In this document: in pieces, positions 37,549 through 51,334 of the stretch
Layout of the letters: the number at the start of each line of letters is the position of its first letter
Position numbering within the stretch: position 1 is the first letter of the stretch
From: Apostichopus japonicus
Lineage: Eukaryota > Echinodermata > Holothuroidea > Aspidochirotida > Stichopodidae
Assembly (NCBI RefSeq): GCF_037975245.1
Contig: NC_092576.1
Location: 23,293,111-23,357,110, forward strand
Length of the DNA: 64,000 nucleotides
Direction: 5' to 3'
Program-made: the position numbers and the translations under genes
Notes under the pieces: generated by a model
What the model saw: only the letters and a program-made list of their open reading frames with translations
What the model was told of the DNA's origin: nothing
The model's database searches: none

Positions 37549-38109
37549 TGTGACATTCTCTTTTCTAGTGCATATTGGAGTTCCCGGAATGGAACTCTTC
37601 CCTCATTAGGCAGTTTACAGCTATTTGTATGGGCGGTCATTTGGCTAAACAATACAACGATGAAACGAGACAAACAGACAAGAAAAAAAGATGAAAAGGA
37701 ACAATAATAATAATAATGTATTGCATAACAGATAGATTGAGAGGATAAAGAGATGAAACGTTCTAAAAATAAAAAGAACAAATAAACAGACCAAAATGAA
37801 GAAAATAAACATGATCATACAGCTAACAATAGGAAAAAGATACACCAAAAGAAAACTGACTAAACAACCAAATTAAACTACACCAAGCCATCGACCAGCG
37901 ACATGTCTGCGCGAACTTAATGAAAGTACGCCCCTGCAATTAAAAGTTGTCCCCAAAAATCAAACCAACCATTGGGACAGAATCAAAATGAACATTGGGA
38001 CAGAATCAAAACGAACAGCGGGCAAATATGAACAGCCGGCAAAAACAACACAAACAGAGGGCGATGTACTAAGCAGGCCTCTTAGATATTTTTAGGAATG
38101 CCCTCAGCG

Positions 38110-38640
38110 TATGGCGGGCCATCAGTCTCAAATCATGGGAGATCGACTCATACCGATTTAAATCGACATATACCAGTTTCCTTCGACTTATACCAGTTTC
38201 CAGCAGCTGAAATTGACTTCTACCGATTTAAATCGACATATACCAGTTTCATTCTACATATCATCGATTTAAATCGACATATACCAGTTTCATTCTACAT
38301 ATCATCGATTTATTTTACTTATCATCGATTTAAATCGATGATATGTAAAATAAATCGATGATATGTCGAAGTAAACTGGTATATGTCGATTTAAATCGAT
38401 GATATGTAGAATGAAACTGGTATATGTCAATTTAAATCGACATATACCAGTTTCATTCTACATATCATCGATTTATTTTACTTATCATCGATTTAAATCG
38501 ATGATATGTAAAATAAATCTATGATATGTCCATTTAAATCGACATCTACCAGTTTAAATCGATGATATGTCGAATTAAATCGGTAGAAGTCAATTTCCGT
38601 GGACTTATACCAGTTTCTAGCCATATCAGCCATATCAGCG
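38110..38640. mobile_element. Self-complementary palindrome-rich insertion present only in copy 1
   Basis: Copy 2 has the empty site (near 58517). In copy 1 a 531-bp segment lies between two copies of tcagcg (38104-38109 and 38635-38640). It is made of a few words used in both orientations: the perfect palindrome atcgatttaaatcgat, catataccagtttc, tacatatcatcgattta and their complements. A near-perfect palindrome of over 60 bp is centred near 38335 and a second near 38500. Outer arms also pair: attgacttctaccgattta at about 38211 against its complement at about 38576. No coding capacity. Confidence 0.75.
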
Positions 38641-40369
38641 CAACGCATCGGTGCAGCTCGAACCGGATGTTGCTGAATAGAAATGTTGTGTCTTAGCGTC
38701 ATATCATCAGGACCATATGAACTTGTTCACGGTGACAAGGTCTGTCTATGATAATCAGTATGGCAGTGTCCCTCGTCTGCCTGAGTCTGCCCCGGTGTAT
38801 ACATTCTCTTGTGGGCACAATGAAAACACGACGATTAGCCCACACAGTTCACTGACATTTTGAAGCACGGTGCAGCGTGGTTGGACAGAAGTGCCGTGCA
38901 TACAAGATATCGTAACTACTGTACATTTCGTGATATAACACGGTCAATGAAAACCAAAACAGTGGCATCTGTCCTTTTAGTTCATAGGCGTTCATTCGTT
39001 CCTTGTAATTATGCTAAATCCTCGTTTTAATGGTGGCGCTTAGCCTTTTGCTCTGAGCACTCGTTCGTTTCACGTGTAAGCGTTCGTTTTGATTTCGTGC
39101 GAATGTTCTTACAATACATCTTCGTTCTTATGGTGGCGATTGATCTTTTGTTCTGACAAGGGGATAAATTTGACTTCCCTGTGCTACTTGTTTTATTTTG
39201 TATTTAAATATATATTTTTTCAATTTTCTTTCATTTTTATTTGTTTCATCGTTGTAATGTTCTGCCCAAAAAGCCGCCCATACTGGTTTGAGGATTTGTA
39301 GCTTTCCGAAATTGACTGACTTGGTTGTAATCTATACGAATAAAAAGGTGCAATCCTGCATTCGTATTGGGCTTGCCCTGTCATACGTTGACTGTAGGTA
39401 TCACGCATTCCTCATTAAAGATAATAGGGAAATAATTACCCTTGACAAATGACGTATTATCATCCATGTTTTAATTCATAAACAAACAAACAAATATATC
39501 AACAAATTAAATCGTAATAATAAAATTGAATGGCACTAACCCAAATCGATAAAAATTGAGAAACACCTACATGGCCTCGGGTGTAAATCCCCAAATGCAG
39601 TGTCTGCTTTTTCAGGAAACATTTAGATTTCTTAAAACAAGTGCTATTTTTTATATTATTGGAAATTAGTTTCTAACCACAATGCATTGACGTTACGGTG
39701 ATGACTCCATTCTTAAGATATCAAGCTCACAGGGCATTAGAGTCCACAGATTGTTGTACATAAATGATCAGGTAATTACATTGCATTATTACATTAACAC
39801 ATGAGTGATGTGATAGCTTTACTGACTTTTGAACTGTAACATCTAACACGATTTTACACGATAGCGTTATTGTACTAGGTAAGAAATTTGTCAAATGTTC
39901 CCTTTAATTCTCTTAATTTAACATGTCGGTCTTTGGTGACCACAAACATTTCCACTTCTTACCCATCATGTGATGCATCAGCAAACAGGAGTACAAAGTA
40001 TGATATTGGTGAAAGCTTCCCTTCAAGAGATGTCGTGTTAACAATGTTTCTTTTTTTTTTAAATTAGACCTCTGGTGGCCTCAAAATAACCTCTCACCTC
40101 CACAAAAAAGCAAACCTCTTCTTCTGCGCAATATAATACATCCACATGCAAAGTATGAGACGTCTGATTCTCTTTTTGAGATACTGGTTACAAGGTTCTC
40201 AAATTGTGACCTCAAATGACCTTTGGCATTCACAGCAAGGCTTCTCAAACACACTCATGCCATCCACGCGCAGGCACAAATACAAAATCATGATTACATA
40301 GGTTATGATTATCATCGAAATCAACAAAAACGAAAGATACATTATGTTAATCCTAGTCCCAACATGAAG

Positions 40370-43300
40370 TCAAAATTTCTCTCCATGTAAGCAATATTGA
40401 GGATTGGATTTCCATCCGTTTGACTCTCTCAACACATCAACGACTGCTTGCATTTTCTCGTTATCGTTGTCCTCCTCTGTCCATTCTCTGAACATATATT
40501 TGTAAGCAATGATAGTGATTGCAGAAGCGTCTTGTCGGTGGTTTGCTCTACTTGATCCTTTCGGTGCGATACACTCCTTTTCTAAAGCGCACTGTAACCA
40601 CGGTTGCATTAGCTTCGTTTGAATGGTGGTGCTATTTATAATTAGCTGATTTCCTGCTTGTATATGTGGAGCAGAGTTGTTACAATTATGATATTCTTCT
40701 CTGTCTACGCCAAGTTTGGTAAACATTGCTGGTACAGTCAGTCTATAACGAGCACCTTTTCTTGGATCAAAGTAAGCAATGTACGACATGTAACCATGGT
40801 GACGTTGAATTCCCGGAAGAAGTACTTTAAGCGATTTTTTGAATCGTATGGAAGCATCTCCGTAATAAATTGCGCCAAATTCATTTAAAGAGAGCTGTAG
40901 AAAACAAAAAGAATATCAAAAATGCCAAAAAGGTTTCTAAGGATATTTTTAAGTCCCTTGCACGACCCATTGCGAGGACAGCAATGGCGCCATCATGAGC
41001 AGCGACACACCACAGTCAATTTAATGTACCGAATCTATTAACCGAGACATATAGTCCTAATTGGTCTTTACTGAATTTTCCATCCAGCATCATGGTCATT
41101 TATCCTTGGTTCTTGAAGAGCATAAGTATCCTACTGTTGGTCTACGGGAGAGATTGAAGGTGGTTTAAAGCGTAATGTTAAACTCCTGTGTGAATCGGAG
41201 AGATTCTGCAGCGAGAGCTGGCAGACGGGTTGATGGGTAATTTCATCTCGTTTGGCTCAAATTTAAGCTCAAGGTGATCATGTAAAAACCAATGTGTTGA
41301 GATAAATTGAAAAGGTCGCGGTAACTTGCTACATTGACATTCTTAAGTTCATTCAATTAATCTCATTTTAAGTTATTTTAATTTAATGTGGATACATTTT
41401 TCCAACTAGCAATTTTTTTAAATGGGTAGCAAGAAATTATTGCATAGAACTACTAGACATGACAAGTTATGACAATAGAGTAAGACTTGTTGAATGAACG
41501 AAAACTTTAAAGTCTACCACACACGCTCTTCTTCAGTTTTCATTAACCAACTGGATTTAGTATTATTAACTTCTCTGGTGACTAGTTGATACAACACAGA
41601 AATGTCTATGCAGCAAGTTACCTCGGCTTTTTCGAGTTATAAGAACTGAGCAATAAAGTTACAACAACAAGGCTTTTTGAGTTTTATAATATATATTTTA
41701 TTCCTTCCAAATATATTGACAGAAAAAAAGTCAACATTTCTAAAACAAAACAGTAATGTGCACCTTGTGACACAATAACGTAAAGGTGCTTAAACTTGTT
41801 TATATATTCTTATGAAATATTTACCCCATATTTACACAAGCAGTTGTTGAACTGTATCCCAGTACTAGTTTCACACTGGACACTACAGACATTAAAATGA
41901 TTAGGGCAGCCAGTGGTTGCAATGACCTTAAGAACAAGACACTAATTACAGTGTTATAAATACATTAAAGTTAGTTGCTTCCTCAGAGTTTTTACTCTTA
42001 AAACTAGCTTAGACTGTCATTTAGAAACAAGAGACTTATGAGATTCTTGTAGAAACAATCCCTAAGCATAACGGCTGTAAAGCAGACGTAATAGTAGTGT
42101 TTGACAATAGTTGACATAATTCTTGTGCACTTTGTAGCAATGCTGTTCTGGGCTGACTTTTACCTGTACATTCTGTACAGATATAGGCTATTTAGCTCAA
42201 GAAATTAAAGTTGTTCTTTGATAGATATGGAAGCATGAATAACTAACACAGCATCCAGATGTGGTGATGAACATGTGGGTTGCTCAGTTTCATTACATCT
42301 AAGATAACATGTTGTATAAAACATTTAACTTGTGCCCTTTATTGGTTGTATTCATCATAACTAACTACTATAGACAACAAGCTAGAGTGAGATGAACACT
42401 TATTTAGAACAAACTGGCCATTTGGAAAAATTAACAATATATGTACGCCTACACATATGATGATATATTAACCAGGGCTTCTTCTGCAGTTTTTTTTTAG
42501 TATTTCACTAATGTCCAACTTTGTCGTCTGTGAATGAGTACAACTCTCCCATGGTATCAATGTGGTTGACACAAATCAAACAGTAAATACGCAATTCTAA
42601 GGAAGAGCAAATGCACAGGGAAAAGTAACTTGAAAATTAAACATATTAGTCATTATAACATATTGTGTCTCAGTATAAATTATTACAAATATCTGTGTTG
42701 ATTTTAGTTATTATTTGATGTTCAAACTATTGGCAGAGACTATTACTTAGTGGAATGCCTGTCAATTTTCTTCCTTTCATCTCTTTTTTCTAAAACATAA
42801 AAATACAAACTAACACAAAATAAGTAAACTTATGGCAATATGCTTTTGAATGAGTCTTTCTTTCTATGTCAGGTTGAATAATACTTTTTGTACAAACTCC
42901 AAGGTTTTTTGTTTATCATTATGGTATTCCAAATTGAGGCGGTAATGAAGTGCAAAGTAAAAAGCGATAGCCTGATATAGAAAACTTCTTATGTTGTTAA
43001 TCACGATGTTTGCATCTATAATGATGGGAATTTGTGAAGGGTCTTCTCCAAAGACAAGAATCCTCTGGCTCTCATCCATCTCAATTTGAGTTTCTGACAT
43101 GTCCTGGCAAGAGAAAGTACAATTTGTTAGTAGTTTTGATGCATGTATAGAAACACACATACATGCGCACACACATACATGCACATGGAAACTGCAGCAA
43201 TGGAGGAAGACCCCTCTTTGCAGGGTTACTGTTTATTTTCTTGTTTTTGTAGTATTTAGGAAATCTAGTATTGGTTACCTTTGGGACAAGTAGGTGTGTA

Positions 43301-46300
43301 ACGGCTATGCAAAAAGGGGTTTATGCACGTCACCCTTGCCTTTGATAATACACACATTTTTTTTAAATATATGTACACACGTTTTCACAATGAAACGTTG
43401 AACTTTACACATGACGCAACCAGTGGCAACCTTTCAGGCTTCTAGTTGGACTCCTAGATGACCCCCTTGAATGAACCACTGGCGTTGACAGGAGGCATAG
43501 GAGCACATGATGACCAAAAATTAAAATCAGCATTATCCGAATAAAGCGCACAGTAATGTTTGGATATTATTCAAACTCCAAGCTAGGCCTAATAGTTTAT
43601 AGTGTAGCTACATGTCTCTAGTTTCTTGTAACCTGTGTCATAAGCCACTACGGTAACTTCCTACCAGCAGAACATCAAACTAACGATGTCGAAACCTGAC
43701 CACCTTGAAGTTTCCTCCATTCTTTTTCTCTACATATTGCATATAAGTGATTACATGTTTATCGCCGAACACTGATCAGGACCTGTGCTCTGTGATGCTT
43801 AGATGCTATTCAAGAAAAAAGCTGGTCCTAAATGAACTGCAAAGAACTATTAGTTAACCAGAGAAACTTTGGAAGCAGTATTGTTTCCAGGATTTTAAGA
43901 GTTGTGTCCGCGGGATGAAACGTCTTAAAAATTGTTTGCGTCCTAACAGAAATAAAAAATTTCGGCCCACAGTCCTCCATGGAAACATGCTCTTTAAAAT
44001 ACCTCTACAGGAACGCACAATACTTAATTATAAATGAGCCTTGAGAAACATTGGCTTGTGTACAACGGATGCCTATACTGATAGGTCTATAAAGTATAGA
44101 ATAAAAATACCGAACTTACAGAAAAATATTTATAAAAAAATACTTAGTAGAAAATATTACGTAGTGATATCAATGGCACAAGAGCACGCCCTTAAAGGCC
44201 TAGTACTTGCTTACAACGTTTATGAGCCCATGTCGTAAGTTAACCATTAACAGTTACCCCATGCAATTATATTCTTATGTTTTATTCAAAGTTGAACAAA
44301 CTTTCCCTTTTTCCCGAACCACTATAAACAAGTCGGCCCAACCTCAGCTAGTTTCGACCCCGGTCCTATTGCAGTATGTAAATATCTTTTTACGGAATTT
44401 CGATTAAAAAAACTCAAGCTCCAATGGCTACTTGTGACGACTGTATACTGCTTTACACAATTTACACTTTGACACTGAGTGATTATATCTACGAATTGTG
44501 CAAAAAGATACATATTTGTTATCCCTGGTTTAATGTTGCAGGTGAAACTATACATGTCTCTTAACTTTTTATCGGAGGTAGGAGTCGTTATAACTGCACG
44601 CCATTGTTCTATTAGAGATGCGAAGCCGTCTACCATAAAACTGTCTAGGCATACTAAACTATTATGATTTTGAATTCTTATTCATGAACTCATACTATTA
44701 TTTCTGGCTTCATCATCTATTGATAACAATGTGTTAACATTGCTGTGTCACATTTTGTGTTGTGTTTAATTTTTTTCTACCTGGTAAGTTATATAACATG
44801 TTTTAACAAAATAAAATACGAACCCACAGTTCCAGTTTACTGTTAATCAATGAATCCTTTGTAGAGATGTGTCTGTTGTATAAAGCTTTTCAAGATTGAT
44901 TGCTCAAGACAGCAAACAATAACAACACCACTGGAGAGAACGAAGTGGTAACAAAAGGGTATTTAATGTAGATCCACCCCTACAGTATACTCACAAAGAA
45001 GTGTTTAATATACCCGTTTATATTACTTGAGTCCATTTTTATGCACTCTGACTTCAGACCAATTCAAAGTTGGTATCCCATCTCGCTTGGAAGCGTTCTT
45101 ATTTTTGCCAAACATTTGGATTTTAGCCACAAATACTATAAATATCTTCTTATTTAGAGCAAATTCCAAGAGAAGCCAAGATTGGTTGCTGCTATACGTC
45201 ATATGGTAGATTCTTCTGGCACAAAAATAATGTGGCTTTGCAATTTATATAGAGACCGTGTGTAGGCCTATACGGTAATTTTCACAATAAATACATTTCA
45301 ATTAGATCCTTTCATTGTTCAAAGCTGTTTCAAAATGATGGCTACGAAGATAAACTGGTGATCGTAAGATATCATTTTGTGGAAGCTTCCAAGCAACTGC
45401 GATTTTTGACAATGTATGATTAATGGTTCTTTGCAAGTCCATTGAACAACACCAACAATGAAATTTAGTAACAGTGTGAGAAATAAGATTTGGAATCATT
45501 ACTAATCATCATTGCAACTTGAATATATCCAATATAGCTAAAATCTAGCTAAATTTGTTATTATATTAATATAGGGCATATCACCTACATCACTTACCAG
45601 GAAAATCACGGGCCATCGTTCAAGTAGCTCTTTGACTGGCGGTGTGTCATTACTAACTCCTCCTTCTGTAAGCGCATGTAAGACACAAATGGGAATGGAT
45701 TGTCTTTATTTTCTTGTTCTTTTTTGACATTTCTGTAATAAGACGGGTTCTAGTTGTGTTGTCTTCACCAATAAGAAGCTCCGGCCTCCGGGAGGAAGTT
45801 AAGCTCGATCCTCTTCATTCTTTACCTTTTGGTGTTGATGTCTCACTGCCAGTGGTCAATTTTTTTCTTGAATTGAATTTGATGCCTTTTCTCTCAGACA
45901 TTGATTCTTTGCCAGAATTGCTTTGCAACATCCATACACTCCAATTGTGTTGGATATGCTTTAAATTGCCGCATTTTATTAGATATTGCATCCAAAACAC
46001 GGCTTTTTATTTCCTTGCCCAAGGTAAGTTGATCTTTAGAAGTGTTGTAGTTTACATTACCTAACTCAAACATTAACTGTAACTCCAGTCTTAGCTCTGG
46101 AAGATGAAGTACCTCTGGACATGAATTCTGTCTCATTTGTTTCATTTGCAAAGACTTCATATCATCAGAGGAGCTGAAGGTCATTGTATCCTGTGAGCTT
46201 TCATCTTACGAATCACCGTAAGAAAAGCTACTGCAGCTTGCAATGCTTAATTGAAGAGGAAAAGGTGCTGGAATGGGTACTGCTTTGAGAACTTATTTAA

Positions 46301-49300
46301 CTGTTGCAGAACTCTGGACCAAATTCACCATATCTCTCCCAAAATCTGAATCTGTATACTGTAGAGAAAACTCATAGGTAATGTTTACTTTATTTTAATT
46401 ATTTGTTTTAAACTTTCAACTGAATTTGGGCGGTCCTGAAGGCAGAGCTTCCTGATGTCCGAGTCAGAAATTATCAACCTTAATTTCAAATCATACTGTC
46501 TCTCGTTTTGGTATCTATATGGAATGCAACACAAAGAAATCAAATAAAAGCGGTACTAAGTCTCACTGTTTTTTTTTTCATTGCCACATAGTGCTTTAAG
46601 ACGACTACATTACTTCCATGATTTGAACAGCATGCCAATGGATAGTAATCATCCAGGTCTCTAGACTCTCTTTGATGGATCAGTTTAAATATACCTGTCT
46701 CCTTTACAATGTATGCCCCAGATACTTTGCAATTCTACTTTCAAAATACTCTACCACAAAAAATATCCTTGTTAACTGTTTTTAGTTGAATCTTTGCAAA
46801 CTATGCTAAGCCATCAGAATCAGAAATAAGAACAAACATGTTTTTGGAACACTTTGTTCTATCCACTAAGACTGGGATTGTCGATAAATCAAGGACATTG
46901 GGGATAACACTCTTCGTAGCTTCTGAGAGTAATGCAATAGTTATACTTGTCAAATTCTCCACAACAACAGGTAAGCAAAAGAAATGTGGGGAAGCCAAAG
47001 GATATGTATCCATCTTTTCATACCTATTGGCTAAAGTAACTAGTATATTCTTGAAGTTATTAACACTTCGAATGATTCTCTTGAAGAAATTGTGTAACGC
47101 TTCGAACCTTACTGTGGAGACTTGAACTAAAGGTCCAAATAACCTTACTTGTTCTGGGTAATTTTCAGCAAAATGGTGCTTTGATTTCAGTCTAGCCTCA
47201 GGAAATGCCATCTTGAGTATCTGTTTGTGTTCATTTATTTTAGCCTGAAGAGAATCAATCATTCCTTCAGTAAAATTAGAGCTGTGAGCCATTTCAAAAA
47301 TATATTTGAGTAATAATATCACAGCAAGTACTGGGTCTTGCTCTGGTACATATAGTCTACCACAAATAGTTGGAGCAACCGGAGCAAGGTCCAGTTTTCA
47401 AACTGGTTACATCCAATACTACCTTTTGCCTTGTAATTTTTCAATTATTTATGGTCTATTTTATAACTGCTAGGCCTAACGCTAGCCAACATTGAGGTCC
47501 CATCACACGAAGTTGTGATAGTCATAATGTTAGATTATAAACTGTTCTAAAGTTAGTTTAACGTAAGGAAAGTTACGAAATTATGTTAACGAGGCAAACC
47601 TACATATAAGATACGGGACCAGAGCCACAAACCAAAGTATCAGTACTTGACGTAGCTTAACTTACTAATCATTTCCCTTTTGATTTAAACTCCATCCCTT
47701 ACTTTTATATTGCCGGCCAGCTCCGAGCTCTCTTCTGATCTGCTCTCACTCAATTCTCAGTACTGCATGTAGAGTATAGTAGGATGGATCAGTGTAGGCT
47801 ACTTATCGCGCAGCTGTTGTTCGTCGCGTGCGTCGTTCTCGAACATTCGGACTTTGCAAATAGCGTAATTACATGTTTCTGATAGTTTCAATAATTTTAT
47901 CGTCAGATGCAACACTTCGTAAACAAAAGTTGTAATAGAAATATATAACAGCTATCAATGTTGACTTATTCCGATTTTGCAAGGTTAACTACTCATTTAA
48001 AGTGGATGAAACTTGGCGGGAAATTTAACTGAACTACACGTTATGTCAGTTGATACAACACACGCAAAGAAGGTTTTGTTAAGCTAACTAGAGCAAAACT
48101 CAAACAGTGTCAGTAATGTTAACGGGTTATGATTTTTGTGTTATGGTAACCTACAACGGTTTTGCTGTGATAAATTTTCCAGCGAGCAAGGTTTTTCAGT
48201 GTAGGTGCGTACATTTTAATGTGCCATGATGTAATCATGTACCGTAATTATTAAACGTCAGTGGATAAAGTTCATCTACCGATACTTTGGCGGCCAATTT
48301 AGTTGAACGATATTTGAAGATCACAGCCGGACGCGACCCCAAGAACAGTGTGTTTAACATTTTCGTTCTAACATGCTTTCTAGTCAAGGGAAAAGTGTAC
48401 ACAAGAAACATTCTTTTGTCCAAAAATAGCTGAAAGAAACATCTTATTCCTATTTGTATATATACAAAACAAAACATTCATTTTGAGTTACTTTGCCCCC
48501 CCCCCCTTCCTTCCCCCTTTTCATATTGCCTTTCTTTTGAAATTGCCATGGTGTCAGACACCTTCAAACTTCAACAATATTATTATAAAATACCAATACG
48601 CCTAAATGCAAATAACGAACAGCGTAGTGAAGTATTCAGTCGATCACGTAACACTAGCAGCTTTGTAGGTGTAGTGTTGTCAGTTTTAGATTTGCTCAAA
48701 TCATTAAGCTTAGCATATGTAGAAACACTGAAATGTTATTATCTAAACAGAGTCATATCACGTTTAATTGTTTTGGAGCATTGTTTGCCATACAAAATAA
48801 CTGTCGAGTCATTATTAATGATGATTTTATGTTAATTTGCTCCTCCGGTAGTTTCCAGTATGTAAGTAACTCAGTAACTGGCTCTAAATCATTCCATGAA
48901 AATGAACCGTAACTCACATTGATGATAACTGGCTTCCACGCATACGACTGCAAATTTTTGACATGTTGTGGGTAATTGTTAAATGGAAAGCGTCGAAGTT
49001 TGACATCACATAGCTTTCTGACCTGTGTAAACCACAAAATACGAGAAACAGTAAGAATACAGAACAATTTGGGAAAGTAATGGACAATGATATCAAAGTT
49101 CACCATGATGGTCTAATGCACGTGAATTAGTTCCATGTTACAACTGCTACGAAAGTACTTCTGGTATTATACAGCTCAAATGTGTGAGTCAATACTGAGC
49201 AAGATGAATTTCACTCATCGCATCCATCCATCTATGGCACCCAGCTCAAAGAGAGGACAGTCCTAGATTCCCTCATCCCTTTCTTGTCCCTAAATGGAAT

Positions 49301-51334
49301 GAAATGTATAGATATACTTAATTGCTATTGCTCATCACGGTGAAAGAATAAGATGTCGATGTCAAGTCGACCTACGAACGTAAAAACTGCTACATAATTC
49401 CTTGCTGTAAATTTCCTGAACGATAAATCACATATGATATTGGTCAGGGTTTAGAATTGTTGCAAGCAAGAACAGTGTATTACCCGGTGTAGTGTAATAT
49501 TATGGACTGAACCGAAAGTGTAGAATGATCAGCTTATGCTTTAATATATACGCAGCTTAATTTGAGAGACTTCTGACAGCATATCGATTTTAATGGTTTG
49601 TTATTATGTTTAAGTATAGCAATTCTTGCTACTTTAACGCAATAAACTCAGTACATATTTTATTAGCTAGCAAGTGGTTTTCTGCATGACGAAAGTCGTC
49701 GTCCCGGATGCAAACGTAAGTCCAAATCTGTTAAAGATGCTTTTCAATTGTCTTGATCAAGATTGACTTGATGTCGATATTGTTAGGTCAATTAACCATG
49801 AATAATTCATAAATACATCGTAACATAGTTATATTTATTGCTTCCATGTATTTCAAGCTATGCCGAGGCGATCACTTTATACACAGTTTTCTAATTTGCC
49901 ACTGAAATATGTATGAAAGGGACATGACTGGAAGGTAGGTTATCCTAAAATCATGTGAAAATCTTATCCTACTAAAATGAATTATTCATATGCCATTATA
50001 ATTAATAATTTACATAAACATACCTACTTACTTATGACTTCCGTACTTTAGACAAATCATAAAAATTACATATTCATACTTTTCGTTTCATAGTGTTTGA
50101 CAAGCCCAGATCGTAGACTATTATTCTCTTTCCAGGCATATATTTTTGAGCTGTTCCGATGTAACCCATCGCTTCTTTGTAGTGATTGTCAGAGAATGCT
50201 GTGATGAGGACTAGTCTGTCGTACATTTCGTCTACTGTAAGAACCGACACATCTAAATCAATGTGTACACCGCCAACGTGTGGTGCTATCGTAGTATTAG
50301 GCTGAATCTCCGAGTCATTTCTTCCACGTGTGGGTATATTTATAGCGATCGATTCGGCATATCTGTTAAAATCTTAATGGATAGAAATACAATGCAAGTA
50401 AGTCAGACAACATTCAAATGCATGCTAATCTTAATAGATCACTGTAGACATTAGTGTTTATGTGATAGACATTGATAAAACTACTGTTATCATTACACTC
50501 CTAAACTTCTTATTTTCTTGGGAATGGTGCTTTAAATACTGATCGATTAATAAAATAGATCAGAACACATAATATTACGTCGGAATGGCGATATTGGAAG
50601 AACGAGGGCAGTGACCCCTGGAGATTGGGGAGCCGTGCAAAATTGTCACCAGTTGTTATAAGAGGTAGATTGGAGTGAATATTGACAGGTAAGAGGGATC
50701 TATTAAATACAAAATTACGTTTGCTGCGATACACCATAAAAGCCTATTGCTATTAGAGTTATACTCTACTAGTAAATGTCAGAAAATAGCATTTAAACAC
50801 CGAGACGTCACTTCATTGCTCACGGTAGACATAATTTGTTTTATTTTATGATGTAAATCGTTCGCAATAACTGCTAGAAGTCAAAATTGCAAGACTAATG
50901 TTTAGTTTCAGAAATTACCTTTTAAACAACCAGATTCAGGCTCAATAATAATACGGCTGGATCACTAACTCTAGAACACAAATTAGTGTGTTAAATTTTC
51001 CAAGAAAAAAAAGTTAACGGCATCTGTGATTTCAGACTACATGTTTAACATGCATTAGCAACGCTAGTATCATAAATATATTCATTATGGAAATATATCT
51101 ATCAAGAAGCAAGTTGTCTCAAAATCTAATACACCCTTATAGTCTGAATTGATAAAGGTTTCATATTATATGCCACAATTGTCATTGAATGTTGATATTA
51201 TTTACTAATACATTGATGATCTTACCATTTGATTGCACAGATGAAGTTGAATATTGCGTAACGTTGAATCCTACAAAGATTAAAAGCATGATACTGGCGA
51301 TGAAACTTCGTTTTAAAACTGCAGTGCTGTCCAT
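40370..51334 (-). CDS. Predicted type II membrane protein, nucleotide-sugar-transferase-like (DUF1647-like), complete, four exons
   Basis: Minus-strand exons: 51226-51334, 50080-50234, 48918-49022, 40370-40894. Donors are GTAAGA, GTATGA, GTGAGT; acceptors TTACAG, TTTACACAG, TTCTACAG; phases agree, giving 297 residues. A hydrophobic stretch at residues 11-23 (FIASIMLLIFVGF) after basic residues predicts a signal anchor, with the rest in the Golgi or ER lumen. Family-type segments in order: LVLITAFSDNHY (44-55), PGKRIIVYDLGLS (about 70-82), FPFNNYPQHVKNLQSYAWKP (100-119), FGAIYYGDASIRF (129-141, D136 being a candidate metal or sugar-nucleotide contact), MQPWLQCALEKECIAPKGSS and NHRQDASAI. N-glycosylation sites NVT, NNS and NST. 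Substrate and activity are unknown; the family link comes from recognised motif order. Intron 3 (about 8 kb) encloses a decayed second gene. A paralog lies about 21.5 kb to the right. Confidence 0.85.
42864..47394 (-). pseudogene. Decayed SAMD3-like multi-domain gene nested in an intron
   Basis: Minus-strand pieces in order: 47394-46804 encodes a region with GRLYVPEQDPV, KHHFAENYPEQVRLFGP and VRFEALHNFFKRI, known from multicopy uncharacterised animal proteins. It is cut by TAG at 46801-46803, after which the frame continues (FAKI). 46719-46579 resumes with GAYIVKETGIFKLI and LDDYYPL. About 46516-46400 encodes a ubiquitin-like N-terminal segment (RLIISDSDIRKL). 46366-45894 encodes a linker and an FKAYP-type domain, with TAA at 46293-46295 and 46206-46208 in one otherwise open frame. 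A 68-bp exon at 45598-45665 gives PPVKELLERWPVIF. 42864-43103 gives the C-terminal LEFVQKVLFNL segment. The order matches fish and invertebrate proteins annotated SAMD3-like. The stops indicate decay. Such genes are often multicopy, so a mobile origin is plausible. Exon joints inside 46.2-46.6 kb are uncertain. Confidence 0.7.

Larger units (their letters stand above)
34860..42540. repeat. Segmental duplication, copy 1 (part comparable inside the window)
   Basis: Aligns collinearly with 54940-64000 by eye. Anchor words include gtaggaacagcgcctacaaa, aaacatggacggcgga, ggcagtttacag, gtgcagctcgaaccggatg and the whole last exon of the minus-strand gene. The offset is about 20.1 kb at the left end and 21.5 kb near the exon; the difference comes from copy-specific insertions listed separately. 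Copy 1 probably continues to about 54940, where copy 2 starts. Confidence 0.93.

Noticed and set aside
38098-38702. Frames on both strands in the palindrome-rich insertion
   Set aside because: The residue pattern just mirrors the palindromic DNA words, and the same words are open on both strands.
45302-45499. Minus-strand frame between two SAMD3-like exons
   Set aside because: Position would fit a missing exon, but the translation does not resemble the family and splice sites are not convincing.
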